NCBI RefSeq assembly: GCF_944324935.1
Contig: NZ_CALUYG010000006.1
Location: 19,570 to 83,569 of the forward strand
DNA: 64,000 nucleotides
From: an uncultured Desulfovibrio sp.
GTDB lineage: Bacteria; Desulfobacterota; Desulfovibrionia; Desulfovibrionales; Desulfovibrionaceae
Direction of reading: 5' to 3'
The position numbers and the translations under genes are program-made. This document shows positions 8,640-17,055 of the stretch, one piece after another (within the stretch, counting starts at the first letter, position 1; the number at the start of each line of letters is the position of its first letter). The notes beneath the pieces are model-generated. The model was not told the DNA's origin, did not search any database, and saw only the letters and a list, made by a program, of their open reading frames with translations.

Positions 8640-9160
8640 CACGACCTCCTTTGCCCATTGGCGTACTCGATGAGCGCGGCCACGCGCCCCTGTTCCAGTT
8701 TCGTCAGATTGTCCCTCACCCGGCGCACATAGGCGCGATGCAGATGCCGTGTGCGGGAGTGGTACGCGCCGATGGCCTCCCAGAGGTCCCGCGTCCGATC
8801 CAGTTCCCGCGCCAGCAGCCAGGCTGCCGCGTCCGCATTGACGCAGGCGTCGGCGAGCACGTCGTGCGGACTGACGCCCCGCTCAAGCAAGGCGTTGACG
8901 TGGCAGGTGTTGAGCTGGAACGGCCCCATGTCCCACGTGCCATTCCGGTTGCTCAGCGCCTCGCCGGGCTTGCCTCCCTCGGTGGCCAGGATGCCCAGCA
9001 GTCCGGCCAGCGGCACATCATGCCGTTGGGCCGCTTCCCGGATGCACTCCAGCGAAAGATTGGCCCGCGCGGGCACGGATACCCGTTTCCGCGCCTGCGC
9101 CGGTTCCGCAATGACGAGGCAGAAAGTCAGAAAAGCAGAGAAACAGAAAAACAGTTTCAT
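8636..9160 (-). CDS. Lytic transglycosylase-like protein (SLT fold), secreted
   Basis: The 174-residue protein has a signal peptide (cut probably after AEPAQA) and an SLT-type lysozyme-like domain. The catalytic Glu is likely Glu61 in GILATEGGKPG. WDMGPFQLN is the second conserved block and AIGAYHSRTR the third. Such enzymes open peptidoglycan locally for assembly of the secretion channel. A second, different SLT protein is encoded at 30699-31253, so the transfer and pilus systems probably each have one. ATG at 9160 lies after an AT-rich leader. It is followed directly by trbA. Confidence 0.85.
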   Translation of the reverse strand: MKLFFCFSAFLTFCLVIAEPAQARKRVSVPARANLSLECIREAAQRHDVPLAGLLGILATEGGKPGEALSNRNGTWDMGPFQLNTCHVNALLERGVSPHDVLADACVNADAAAWLLARELDRTRDLWEAIGAYHSRTRHLHRAYVRRVRDNLTKLEQGRVAALIEYANGQRRSW

Positions 9161-9218
9161 GTGTGAATATATTTTTTTGTTTGAATATTTTTCCGTTCAA
9201 AGTGACCGCATATACGCC

Positions 9219-9434
9219 TCAGTTCAGGCGTTTCCCCGTATCCGGGTCAAAGCCCTTGCTCACCAGGCGGCGGGCGATCTCGTCCACACGCAGGTAAACT
9301 TCTTCGCCGCCGTTGCGCAGCACCTCTTCCAGGAGGATTTCCTGGAGCGCCAGCTCCATGTCGGCGTCCTCTCCCTCTTCCTTGCTGCACAGGACGATTG
9401 TGAAGCCATCCAGCGTGAATTTCCGTTCCGTCAT
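9219..9434 (-). CDS. Small conserved-context protein of unknown function (71 aa)
   Basis: Acidic 71-residue soluble protein with a Glu-rich helix (DMELALQEILLEEVLR) and VYLRVDEIARRLVSKGFDPDTGKRLN at the C-terminus. It has no signal peptide or membrane segment. The ATG at 9434 overlaps the stop of the upstream gene (ATGA), which supports translation. I do not recognise the family. Confidence 0.6.
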   Translation of the reverse strand: MTERKFTLDGFTIVLCSKEEGEDADMELALQEILLEEVLRNGGEEVYLRVDEIARRLVSKGFDPDTGKRLN

Positions 9435-9859
9435 TTCAAGGCTCCCGTCAGCGGTCGGGAAATGTCCGACGCGCTCAAGCTGACCTGAAAAGGATTGTTG
9501 GTACCAAAGGTGTCCTGAATGCCGTTTTCCACGGTGGTCATGCCCTGCTGGATTTTTTCGTTGATGCGGGAGTCCACCTCATTGCAGAGCTCTTCCAGTA
9601 TCTGGGCGAGCGTCGGCAGGGAGACGCCCATCGAAAAGGCGTCTCCCAGGCTGTTCAGCGAATCCAGGCAGGAAGCCAGCGCCGAGCGGCTTTCCTCCGG
9701 CGCGGGCAGCATGGCGTCCAGCACTTCCCGCACCCGCGTGTTGCGCTCCCTGGCGGCTGCCGCGGCCGCGCTTTCCATGTCCTCGCAGGGAGCCGCGAGC
9801 GCGGTTCCCGGCAGGACAAGCGATGATGCCAGCAGGCAGGCGACAAGACCGATTTTCAT
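9431..9859 (-). CDS. Secreted helical protein of unknown function (142 aa)
   Basis: A clear signal peptide (MKIGLVACLLASSLVLPGTALA) precedes a mature, mostly helical protein with three Cys residues (APCEDM, ASCLDS, ELCNEV). The C-terminal half contains RINEKIQQGMTTVENGIQDTF. It lies between topoisomerase III and the 71-residue gene with ATGA overlaps on both sides. Its place in the transfer operon suggests a periplasmic accessory role, but I see no recognised domain. Confidence 0.6.
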   Translation of the reverse strand: MKIGLVACLLASSLVLPGTALAAPCEDMESAAAAAARERNTRVREVLDAMLPAPEESRSALASCLDSLNSLGDAFSMGVSLPTLAQILEELCNEVDSRINEKIQQGMTTVENGIQDTFGTNNPFQVSLSASDISRPLTGALK

Positions 9860-12165
9860 CGTGTGCCCCCTTTGCCCTTTTTGGAGGAGGAAAAGTCAGG
9901 CTTGCCGGCCTTGTCATCGACATAGAAGCGTTTGCCGTTCTGGTGCAGATCCTCATTGCGGCAGACCCAGTAAAAGTCGGACTTGCTGTCTTTTTTGAGG
10001 TAACGCCGCAAGGGATAACCGCACTGCGGGCAGGGATGCCAGACCGGCTTGCCGTTCTTGTCGTCCATGACGACTTCACGACCGCCCAGCGCATGCGCCG
10101 CCTTGTCGAAACAGCCCCAGCGCATCTTGCCGTCCTGCGCCCGAAAATGCTTCATGGGCTTCTTGCAGAGTGGGCAGTCAAAGGATGCGCGGGGCACGGG
10201 CTTGCCGCCCTTGTCGTCCATGAAGACCGCTTCCCCGGAAGCGTGGCCTTCCTTGTTGAAGCAGGCCCAATATTCACCGGGCCGATCCTTGCTCTTGCAG
10301 CGCCGGAGCGGCTGCCCGCATTCCGGGCAGGGATAGGCTCCCGCCATGCCGGTAATGGTCAGCGACCTGATCAGCTCCACATGTCGCGGAACCATATCCC
10401 GGATACCAGCGAGAAAATCCTCAAGAGAAAGTTTACCGTCGGCGACTTCTTCCAGACGGCTTTCCCACTCCGCCGTGGTCAGCGGATCCTTCAGGGCGGG
10501 AGGGACGAGTTCCACAAGCTGGCGTCCCAGCTCCGTGGAAACGATCTTTTTCCCGTCCATCGCCAGCAGGCCCTGCTTCAGAAGACGTTCAAGGATGCCC
10601 GCCCGTGTGGCGTCCGTGCCGATGCCCTTGGTCTGCCGCAGCGTATCTTTGGCGGCGGCATCGGCCTCAACGTGTCGGTGTACGTTTTCCATCGCCTCCA
10701 ACAGCGTGCCGTCCGTGAACCGCGCCGGAGGCGTAGTCTTCTTCTCGGCGATGGTCACGTCGGCGCAGGTGACGGCATCGCCCTGGCTGACGGCGGGCAG
10801 TGTTTCGCCGTCAGGATCCGTGCCGGAGGAGAATGCCGTCCAGCCGGGTTCCAGCACCCGGCGTCCGGTGGCTTTCCAGCGCGTCCCCGCGATCTCCACC
10901 TCAATGGTTCGCGCCTCGTAGCGCATGGGCGGATGGAACTGGAGCGCGTAGTTGGCGCAAATGAGGGCATAGACTTGTTCAGCGTCCTTGTTGAGCGTCC
11001 CTTCCGGCAGTTCCCCCGTGGGGATGATGCCGTGATGCGCCGTCTGCTTCGCGGAATTCCAGGCCGGGCTTTTCAGGGAGGGATCCGCCTTGGCCGCCAT
11101 GTCAGCCACGGCGGAGAAGGCTCCCGACAACGTGGCCAGCGCGGGCAGGATGCGGGCGGCGTCCGCCCGCTGATCTTCCGGCAGATACCGGCAGTTGGTG
11201 CGCGGGTAGGAGGTCAGCTTCGCCAGATACAGCGCCTGGGCGGCGTCCAGCACCCGCTTGGCCGTCATGCCGTAGCGGGCGGACGCCTCCTTGGACAGTT
11301 CGCCGAGCGAATAGGCCAGAGGCGGCTGTGTCTTTTTTTCCTCCACCGTGGCCAGCGTCACCACGCCGGTCTGTCCCATGACCGATTGCCGGAGGGCTTC
11401 GGCCCGCGCCCTGTCCACAAGGCGGCCTTCCTCATCCAGCCCCGGCGCGTTTTCTTCCGGCCGCCAGTTCGCCTGAAAGCGGCTTTCCCCATGCGTGACG
11501 GTCGCCGCCGGCGTGAAGAACGGATGCGGCTTGAACGCCTCAATGGTCTTGTCCCGTGCCGCCACAAGCGCCAGGGTGGGCGTTTGCACGCGGCCAACGG
11601 ACAGGACGCCCCGCCTGCCGGCTTCCTGTCCCTTGAGGCTCATGGCCCGCGTGGCATTGATGCCCACCAGCCAGTCAGCGCGGGATCTGGCGCGGGCGGC
11701 GTCCGCCAGCGGCGCATATTCGCGGTTGTCCCGCATCTTGCCCAGTGCCTTGCGCACGGCCTGCGGCGTGAGTCCGTCATCCAGCCAGAGGCGTTCCACA
11801 GGGCCACGGTAGCCGAAGCGTTCCAGCACTTCGTCCACCAGCACCTGCCCCTCGCGATCCGGATCGCCGCAGTTGACCACAGAGCCGGCCTGCTTCAGCA
11901 AATCACGGATGATGCCAAGCTGATGCGCGGCCTTTTCCTTGGGCTTGGATTTCCAGACATCGGGCATGATGGGCAGATCCTCCATCCGCCATGCGCCCCA
12001 TTTTTCATCGTAGTCCTCCGGCATGAATTCTTCGAGCAGATGCCCGGCGCACCACGTCACCACGTCCTCGCCGCAGTCGATACGGCCCGAACCGGGCCTG
12101 CCGTTGCCAAGACCGGCGGCAATGGCTTCCCCAAGCGATTTCTTTTCCGCAAGAAACAGACGCAT
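9856..12165 (-). CDS. topB: DNA topoisomerase III (plasmid/TraE type), type IA
   Basis: The 769-residue enzyme starts with the Toprim domain (MRLFLAEKKSLGEAIA; DPDREG at 101-106). SYPRTNCRYLPEDQ carries the catalytic Tyr at about 320, and the remaining type IA domains follow. The C-terminus has three treble-clef or zinc-ribbon repeats, CPECGQPL, CPLCKKPM and CPQCGYPL. A further Cys in each repeat could complete the zinc sites. Many conjugative plasmids (for example RP4 TraE) encode such an enzyme to resolve single-strand intermediates. The gene overlaps the next one by ATGA. Confidence 0.95.
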   Translation of the reverse strand: MRLFLAEKKSLGEAIAAGLGNGRPGSGRIDCGEDVVTWCAGHLLEEFMPEDYDEKWGAWRMEDLPIMPDVWKSKPKEKAAHQLGIIRDLLKQAGSVVNCGDPDREGQVLVDEVLERFGYRGPVERLWLDDGLTPQAVRKALGKMRDNREYAPLADAARARSRADWLVGINATRAMSLKGQEAGRRGVLSVGRVQTPTLALVAARDKTIEAFKPHPFFTPAATVTHGESRFQANWRPEENAPGLDEEGRLVDRARAEALRQSVMGQTGVVTLATVEEKKTQPPLAYSLGELSKEASARYGMTAKRVLDAAQALYLAKLTSYPRTNCRYLPEDQRADAARILPALATLSGAFSAVADMAAKADPSLKSPAWNSAKQTAHHGIIPTGELPEGTLNKDAEQVYALICANYALQFHPPMRYEARTIEVEIAGTRWKATGRRVLEPGWTAFSSGTDPDGETLPAVSQGDAVTCADVTIAEKKTTPPARFTDGTLLEAMENVHRHVEADAAAKDTLRQTKGIGTDATRAGILERLLKQGLLAMDGKKIVSTELGRQLVELVPPALKDPLTTAEWESRLEEVADGKLSLEDFLAGIRDMVPRHVELIRSLTITGMAGAYPCPECGQPLRRCKSKDRPGEYWACFNKEGHASGEAVFMDDKGGKPVPRASFDCPLCKKPMKHFRAQDGKMRWGCFDKAAHALGGREVVMDDKNGKPVWHPCPQCGYPLRRYLKKDSKSDFYWVCRNEDLHQNGKRFYVDDKAGKPDFSSSKKGKGGTR

Positions 12166-12216
12166 ATATCCTCCATGAGGGGGGAGACACGCCTCCCCCC
12201 TTCTTTCAATCCGCGG

Positions 12217-14910
12217 CTACCGCATCCGGGGGGCCGGCGAGCTGGCCTGGGGAGCGGGCGTGTCGTGCTCCCGCTGTTTCATCTCCTCCAGCTCCGCGTG
12301 CAGCGCCGTGGACACGTTGTCGCACAGGGAAGCCAGATCGCGGGCGCATTCCGGGTCGTCCTTGAGCGCCGCCTTCAGGAAGTCGGGATCTCGCAGCAGC
12401 ATCCGCACCCGCGTCACCGTATCATCCGACATATTGTCGAATGCTTTCAACGCCTGTTCGCGAATCTCCGTTTTCGTGGGAGGCTCCGGCTGGGCGGCCG
12501 CGACCGGCGGGACGGGGGCCTCTTGCGGCGCTTCAGGCGCGGCTCCCTGTTCCCTTGTCTGCTGTTGCATCCTTCGCGCACCGTCCATCGTGGCGGCAAC
12601 CTTCTCCCGTTCCCGCTCGAACATGCCTTCCGGGAGATATTTGGCGGCGCTTTCCGCCAGGCCGACGGTAACAAGGTGCGGCGCATTGGCCAGGACCGGC
12701 CAGGCTTCCTTCAGCTTGTCCCGCAACTCGTCCAGCGGGGCTTCGCGCTCCACCGCCCGCAGGATGCTTTCGCCGAGCTGGGGATGCGGGGCGGGGCTGT
12801 CGTTGCGTTGCATCCGCAGCTCCTCGCCCACGAACTCCAGCATGGCTTTCACTTCCTTGTATTCCGTCGCCCGGAAGTTCTCCTCCCAGGTCTCCTTCGG
12901 CGGGAACCACTTCGCCCTGGGCGTCTCGCCTTCCGCGAACTGGTGCAGGAGCGTCAGCACTTTCCCGGCGTCCGTGACCGCCCGGAACAGGCTTCGCGTG
13001 TCCTTTTCCCCGAAGGCCCGATCCCAGAGCCCGACATGTTGCGCCATGCGTCCGGTGTCCCGCTCGATGCCGAGGTAACGCCCGGCCAGCATGCCGAGGA
13101 CTTCCGCCCGCATTTCCTCAAGGCCGCGTTTCCTCAGCGTCTCGCCCGCGTACAGCGGGCTGTTTTCCCGCGATTCATGCCCAAAGGCCCGGAAGGTCTC
13201 CCGCAGCTTCTGGAGCAGGAAGTTCCCCATGCGCTGGAAAAGATGCGGCCCGGACATGGTGATCCGGTTTTCATTTTCATCAAAACGGCTGGGCGAGCGC
13301 TGCGCCGTATAGTCCAGATCGATGCCCGAGGCCGCGACAAAGCGATCCACAAGTTCGCGCCGCTCACGCGAGGACATGGCCGGACGCTCCTTTCCCCTTG
13401 CCGGGAAATTCTCGATCTGCTGGGCGTTGAACACCGTGTACGGCGTATACAGCAGCGCCTTTTTCACTTCCGGCGCATCCAGGCCGTTGTTCTTCCGCTG
13501 CTCGCAGTCCAGCGTCTCTTCGGGCGTGAGCACCCGTCGCTCCCCGTTTTCCTCCACATAGGAGACCCAGCGGGAGGTCAGGACGGTCGTCCCCTTTTCC
13601 CCCGCGCGGATATGAATATTTTCATCGGGATACTCCTCCCGGACTTTTTGCAGCTGCTCAAAGGTCAGCCAGCGGTCGTCCGTGTAGCCCATTTCCTCGG
13701 ACTTGAGCATGAGCAGCGCCATGTTGGCCCCGCTGAACTCGTGCCCGGAGACCGCCGAATACGGCAGGCTCCGCGCCGCCATATCCCCGGACATGCCCCC
13801 CTGGGCGGCGATATTGCGCATGGTTTCCGCGAAGCGCGCCACAAAGGCCGCCTGCGCGTCCTGGCTGCGCTGGAAGCGATCCTTATTGCTGGAAGCGGCT
13901 TTCGGGGTTTCCGCCCGGAATCTTTTGTGAGCGGTCACGGCAGCTTCAAGGCGTTCGCCGAAGTGCTGATCAAGCTTGGCGATGTCGTCCTCCATGATAA
14001 GAGCCTGCGAATCGCTCAGTTCCGCGTCCGTGTCACGCAGCTTCGCCACCAGCTCGGCCCGCCGATCCAGCAAGCGGATTTCCTCGTCGGTCAGGCGGTA
14101 CTGTTCATCGCTCGTGGCCTGGCTCACTGTTTGCCTCCCGTACTGTTCGCCTTCGAGCGCTTCTTCCCTTCGCAGTTCTTCCTCAAGCGAGACGATTGTA
14201 CGCCCAAGCTTTTCGTACTCCTGGGCAAGAGACCGCCGCTCTTCCTCCGACAGGTCGAGATTGTCGTCCAGCTCCATCATGATATCGTGATGGCGCTTCA
14301 CATAGGCATCAAGCTTATCCTGCGTGCTCTGGTTCATCTTTTCCCCTTTCACCTCATTCTGATTGTGATTGTGAGAGAATAGTATTCTCTTTTGGGCGTC
14401 ATACGCGGCGCGGGAGGATTGGTCATATTCCAACAACCGCAGCCTATCGTACTCTCTGTCAAGCAATGTGCGGAAGCTCTCTTCCAATGGTGCTTCTTCC
14501 CGAACCCTGTCGTGAGCGGTCAGGAGCGCACCGATGCGTTCCCCAAAATAGAGGTTGACATCAACGATCCCGCCATCCACGACACCTCTCGGAAGTCCCT
14601 TCTCCTCCACATGAAGAAATGAACCCATTTCAATCAGCATGTCTCGCCATTCCAGCATGAATATTTCCTCGCCGGTCAGCATCGGAATACCTTCACGCTG
14701 TTGCTTTTCAAGAACGGCAAGCTCTCTCTCAAGACCTGACGCACGTGCCCTCCCAGGAGAGGGAACGCTGCTCAACTCCGCAATGATGTTGTCGATACGG
14801 TCTTCATAGGCTCTGGCGATATGTTCTTTCCAGAGCTGCCCATGTTTTTTGACTTCAGTTTCCGTCCAGGATCGTTTTGCTTCTTCAAAGTCTTCCGTAT
14901 TCTGGCTCAT
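12217..14910 (-). CDS. ArdC-like protein with duplicated N-terminal module and degraded zinc-protease motif
   Basis: 897 residues. The ArdC N-terminal ssDNA-binding-like domain lies at about 375-500 (LPYSAVSGHEFSGANMALL; GYTDDRWLTFEQL; IRAGEKGTTV; YTVFNAQQIENF). ArdC proteins protect incoming DNA from host restriction and normally have an HExxH zinc site. At the matching place here the residues read RETFR (570-574) followed by AFGHESR, so both His are Arg. Residues about 78-141 and 273-336 look like a duplicated module (LTGEEIFMLEW/LTDEEIRLLDR; YFGERIGALLTAH/HFGERLEAAVTAH). An internal Met192 at 14337, with AAGGGG upstream, could give a shorter 706-residue form. The C-terminus is Pro/Ala-rich. 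Confidence 0.65.
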   Translation of the reverse strand: MSQNTEDFEEAKRSWTETEVKKHGQLWKEHIARAYEDRIDNIIAELSSVPSPGRARASGLERELAVLEKQQREGIPMLTGEEIFMLEWRDMLIEMGSFLHVEEKGLPRGVVDGGIVDVNLYFGERIGALLTAHDRVREEAPLEESFRTLLDREYDRLRLLEYDQSSRAAYDAQKRILFSHNHNQNEVKGEKMNQSTQDKLDAYVKRHHDIMMELDDNLDLSEEERRSLAQEYEKLGRTIVSLEEELRREEALEGEQYGRQTVSQATSDEQYRLTDEEIRLLDRRAELVAKLRDTDAELSDSQALIMEDDIAKLDQHFGERLEAAVTAHKRFRAETPKAASSNKDRFQRSQDAQAAFVARFAETMRNIAAQGGMSGDMAARSLPYSAVSGHEFSGANMALLMLKSEEMGYTDDRWLTFEQLQKVREEYPDENIHIRAGEKGTTVLTSRWVSYVEENGERRVLTPEETLDCEQRKNNGLDAPEVKKALLYTPYTVFNAQQIENFPARGKERPAMSSRERRELVDRFVAASGIDLDYTAQRSPSRFDENENRITMSGPHLFQRMGNFLLQKLRETFRAFGHESRENSPLYAGETLRKRGLEEMRAEVLGMLAGRYLGIERDTGRMAQHVGLWDRAFGEKDTRSLFRAVTDAGKVLTLLHQFAEGETPRAKWFPPKETWEENFRATEYKEVKAMLEFVGEELRMQRNDSPAPHPQLGESILRAVEREAPLDELRDKLKEAWPVLANAPHLVTVGLAESAAKYLPEGMFEREREKVAATMDGARRMQQQTREQGAAPEAPQEAPVPPVAAAQPEPPTKTEIREQALKAFDNMSDDTVTRVRMLLRDPDFLKAALKDDPECARDLASLCDNVSTALHAELEEMKQREHDTPAPQASSPAPRMR

Positions 14911-15122
14911 CGCGCACCGCCAGTGCTGTCCGTGGTATCCTGCGCGTCATACGGGGACAGGAAACCCGCTTCCAGCGCTTCCGCTTCCGTCATGACGAAC
15001 GCTCCGTTTTCCAGCTCCCTGTCCAGCTCTTCCCGGCTCAGGCTTTCCTGGCGCGGGGCGTCGGAGCGCACCGGCGCGTCGTACAGGCCGTGAGAGTTGA
15101 GGCCGTTGGTTTCTTTGTTCAT
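14907..15122 (-). CDS. Small acidic protein of unknown function (71 aa)
   Basis: Begins at the ATG at 15122 (MNKETNGLNSHGLYDAP), with GGGAGA a few bases upstream. An in-frame ATG at 15134 is possible. The protein has SLSREELDRELENGAFV and ALEAGFLSPYDAQ, is soluble, and has no recognised domain. Its stop overlaps the start of the ArdC-like gene (ATGA). That coupling argues for real translation and perhaps for function as its partner. Confidence 0.5.
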   Translation of the reverse strand: MNKETNGLNSHGLYDAPVRSDAPRQESLSREELDRELENGAFVMTEAEALEAGFLSPYDAQDTTDSTGGAR

Positions 15123-15156
15123 ATATTCTCCCATTGTATATATTTTTTGGTTTTTC

Positions 15157-15192
15157 GTGTCTGGATATATTCATGTTGATATATCCAGACAC
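15157..15192. repeat. Perfect 14-base inverted repeat in the icmT/traK downstream gap
   Basis: Arms GTGTCTGGATATAT (15157-15170) and ATATATCCAGACAC (15179-15192) are perfect complements with an 8-base centre. The element fills the gap between the IcmT-like gene and the 71-residue gene. No T-run follows on either side, so it is not a standard intrinsic terminator. It could be an operator or an RNA processing or stabilising hairpin inside the operon. Confidence 0.7.
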
Positions 15193-15201
15193 CGGATATA
15201 T

Positions 15202-15474
15202 TCACCAGCGGCAGCGCTGACGCCAGTGCCGCTCGTTCTCCCGCGTTTCCCGGCGTTCGCCGATGAGCAGACGAAGCCGCAGATAGCGGGCGCAGGCGGC
15301 GGGCGTCATGCCCATGCGCTGCACCACGAACAGCGCCCCGATGCCGGCCAGCGCGACGGCCGCCGTGGCCGTGCTCCAGTGGAGCAGCCAGACGCCCAGC
15401 GGAAAGATCGCGCGGGCGTCCAGAGGGCCGACTTTCGGCGCAAGGCCGGTGTCCCGCCAGAGAACTTCCCGCAT
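15202..15474 (-). CDS. traK: IcmT/TraK-like inner-membrane protein
   Basis: The 90-residue protein has the IcmT/TraK layout: an N-terminal W-R-D-x-G block (MREVLWRDTGLAPKVGPLDA), RAIFPLGVWLLHW, a membrane segment at about 33-52, then MTPAACARYLRLRLLIG with Arg/Trp-rich end. IcmT is a small, essential inner-membrane component of Dot/Icm systems, and R64 TraK is its counterpart. TGATG overlap with the preceding gene supports the start at 15474. The next genes upstream (dotB, dotC, dotD) keep the R64 order traH-I-J-K. Confidence 0.85.
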   Translation of the reverse strand: MREVLWRDTGLAPKVGPLDARAIFPLGVWLLHWSTATAAVALAGIGALFVVQRMGMTPAACARYLRLRLLIGERRETRENERHWRQRCRW

Positions 15475-15920
15475 CAGAAGCTCCTCATGTCGGGACGCTG
15501 ATAGGCCGTCACTTCGCCGGTATCCTCGTCATAAGGGTATTCGTCACGCGCCGGAGGCGTGGCGTCCACATAGGGAGCGGGTCTGGAATAGCCCGAGCCC
15601 GCGCCGTGGCCGGAATAATCCGGCGGCGTGGTGTCCACCACGTCGTCATCCACCGGCTGGGCCGGACGCGGAGCGGGAGCGGGCGCGTTGCCGCCGGGAG
15701 CCTCCTCACGCGGTTCGTATTTCCGCATGTGCAGCTTGATCAGGCCGGTATCCTTGTCCGGCACGGGTGTGGCGAAAAGCTGGAGATTGAACGAACCGTC
15801 CCGGTTGGGCCAGGCCGAGCCCATGCGCGCCCACTGCGTCTTGATCTCCTGTCCCGACCGGTATTCCCGGATGCTCAGCACGTCGTAGCGTTCCTTCTGT
15901 CCACTGGTCTGTTCACTCAT
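15474..15920 (-). CDS. Pro-rich protein of unknown function between dotB and icmT (148 aa)
   Basis: The ATG at 15920 overlaps the end of dotB and starts MSEQTSGQKERYDVLSIREY. The first 80 residues look folded (KTQWARMGSAWPNRDGSFNL, QLFATPVPDKDTGLIKLHM). The rest is Pro/Asp/Ala-rich and probably disordered. In-frame codons upstream of 15920 lie inside dotB in another phase, so I do not extend it. No family recognised. Its conserved-looking head resembles small cytosolic partners found beside ATPases, but this is a guess. Confidence 0.55.
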   Translation of the reverse strand: MSEQTSGQKERYDVLSIREYRSGQEIKTQWARMGSAWPNRDGSFNLQLFATPVPDKDTGLIKLHMRKYEPREEAPGGNAPAPAPRPAQPVDDDVVDTTPPDYSGHGAGSGYSRPAPYVDATPPARDEYPYDEDTGEVTAYQRPDMRSF

Positions 15921-17055
15921 GGCATTCTCCCGTGAGGTGTTTGCGCTCCGCCAGGATGGCGGCAAGCGCGTTTCCGTCGATGAGACCCTTCCCGTGCAGG
16001 GAAAGGGCCGCTTCCTGCATCCGCTGGCCATGCGCGGGCAAAAGCTCTTCGCAGGCCGGGACAAGCCGTTCCGTGGGCGTATCCAGGAGCGCCTCCCGGA
16101 CTTCCGGCGTGAACGGCAGAAATTCGCGCACGGCCACGCGCCCCTCGCCGTCCGCGCGGGGAAGGAGCCGCTGGGAGACGACGAGCCGCAGGCTCGCGAG
16201 CAGCGTGGCCGTGATTTGCAGGCGTTCCGCATAGGGAAAGACGTTGATGATGCGGGTCAGCGTCTCCGGCACGGAGCGCGTATGCACCGTGGAGTAGGCC
16301 GTCACCCCGATCTCCGCGCTCTCGATCATGCCCCGCAGCGTCTCCGGGTCGCGGCTTTCGCCGATGAGCACCACATCCGGGGCCGTGCGTGTGGAGTTGC
16401 GCGTGGCCGCCAGAAAGGACTTCAGGTGCTCCGGCACGGAGCTTTGCGACACCGGCCCCCCGATGTGCGGAATGGCCCGCAGGTCGAATTCGATGGGCGC
16501 TTCATAGGTGGAAACGTGTTTGCCGCCCCGTTCGATGATCTCCCGCAAAATGGCCGCCAGCAACGTGGACTTGCCCGACCCCATGACGCCCGTCACCAGC
16601 ACGAGGCCGTTGGACGGGAAGGCGTGTTCGAGCAGGTGCGGTTCCACGCCCAGCGCCGGGAGTTCCGGCGGCGCGGACGGGATGGTGCGGAACACCATCT
16701 TCACGCCCGTGGCGTAGCCGTCGGCCACCGGCATGGCGTTGCCGCGATAGCGGAAGCGCACGCCGCGCGTCTCCTCGATCTGGTACGAAAAGTCATAGTC
16801 GCTGCCGCTGGACTTGAGGGATGCCGACACGGAATTGTTCCGCGTCATCTTTTCCAACGCCGCGAAGAGTTCATCCGCCGTGATGGGGCGTTCGGACACG
16901 CGCCGCCAGTGGCCGTGCAGGCGCATCCATGCCGGATCGCCGGATTGCAGCAACATGTCCGACATGCCCGCGTGCGTCCCCCAGAGCAGCAGCTCGTCGA
17001 TCTGGCCATGCTCCCAGCGCAGGGGAGGTTCATGGGGAAAAAGCTCAGCGTCCAT
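15913..17055 (-). CDS. traJ: DotB/TraJ transfer ATPase (PilT-like)
   Basis: The 380-residue secretion ATPase has an N-terminal PAS-like half (HAGMSDMLLQSGDPAWMRLHG) and a RecA-like half. Walker A GVMGSGKS is at about 156-163, then the Asp-box/Walker B region (DVVLIGESRDPETLRG) and a His box (AYSTVHTRSVPETLTR). DotB drives assembly or substrate movement in Dot/Icm systems, and TraJ is the R64 equivalent. The ATG at 17055 lies within the end of dotC (11-base overlap). Confidence 0.92.
   Translation of the reverse strand: MDAELFPHEPPLRWEHGQIDELLLWGTHAGMSDMLLQSGDPAWMRLHGHWRRVSERPITADELFAALEKMTRNNSVSASLKSSGSDYDFSYQIEETRGVRFRYRGNAMPVADGYATGVKMVFRTIPSAPPELPALGVEPHLLEHAFPSNGLVLVTGVMGSGKSTLLAAILREIIERGGKHVSTYEAPIEFDLRAIPHIGGPVSQSSVPEHLKSFLAATRNSTRTAPDVVLIGESRDPETLRGMIESAEIGVTAYSTVHTRSVPETLTRIINVFPYAERLQITATLLASLRLVVSQRLLPRADGEGRVAVREFLPFTPEVREALLDTPTERLVPACEELLPAHGQRMQEAALSLHGKGLIDGNALAAILAERKHLTGECHE

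Noticed and set aside
9823-14382. A 1,519-codon open frame on the plus strand
   Set aside because: It is the antisense shadow of topoisomerase III and the ArdC-like gene in GC-rich DNA. The product is Arg/His/Pro-rich without any domain, and no ribosome site is present.
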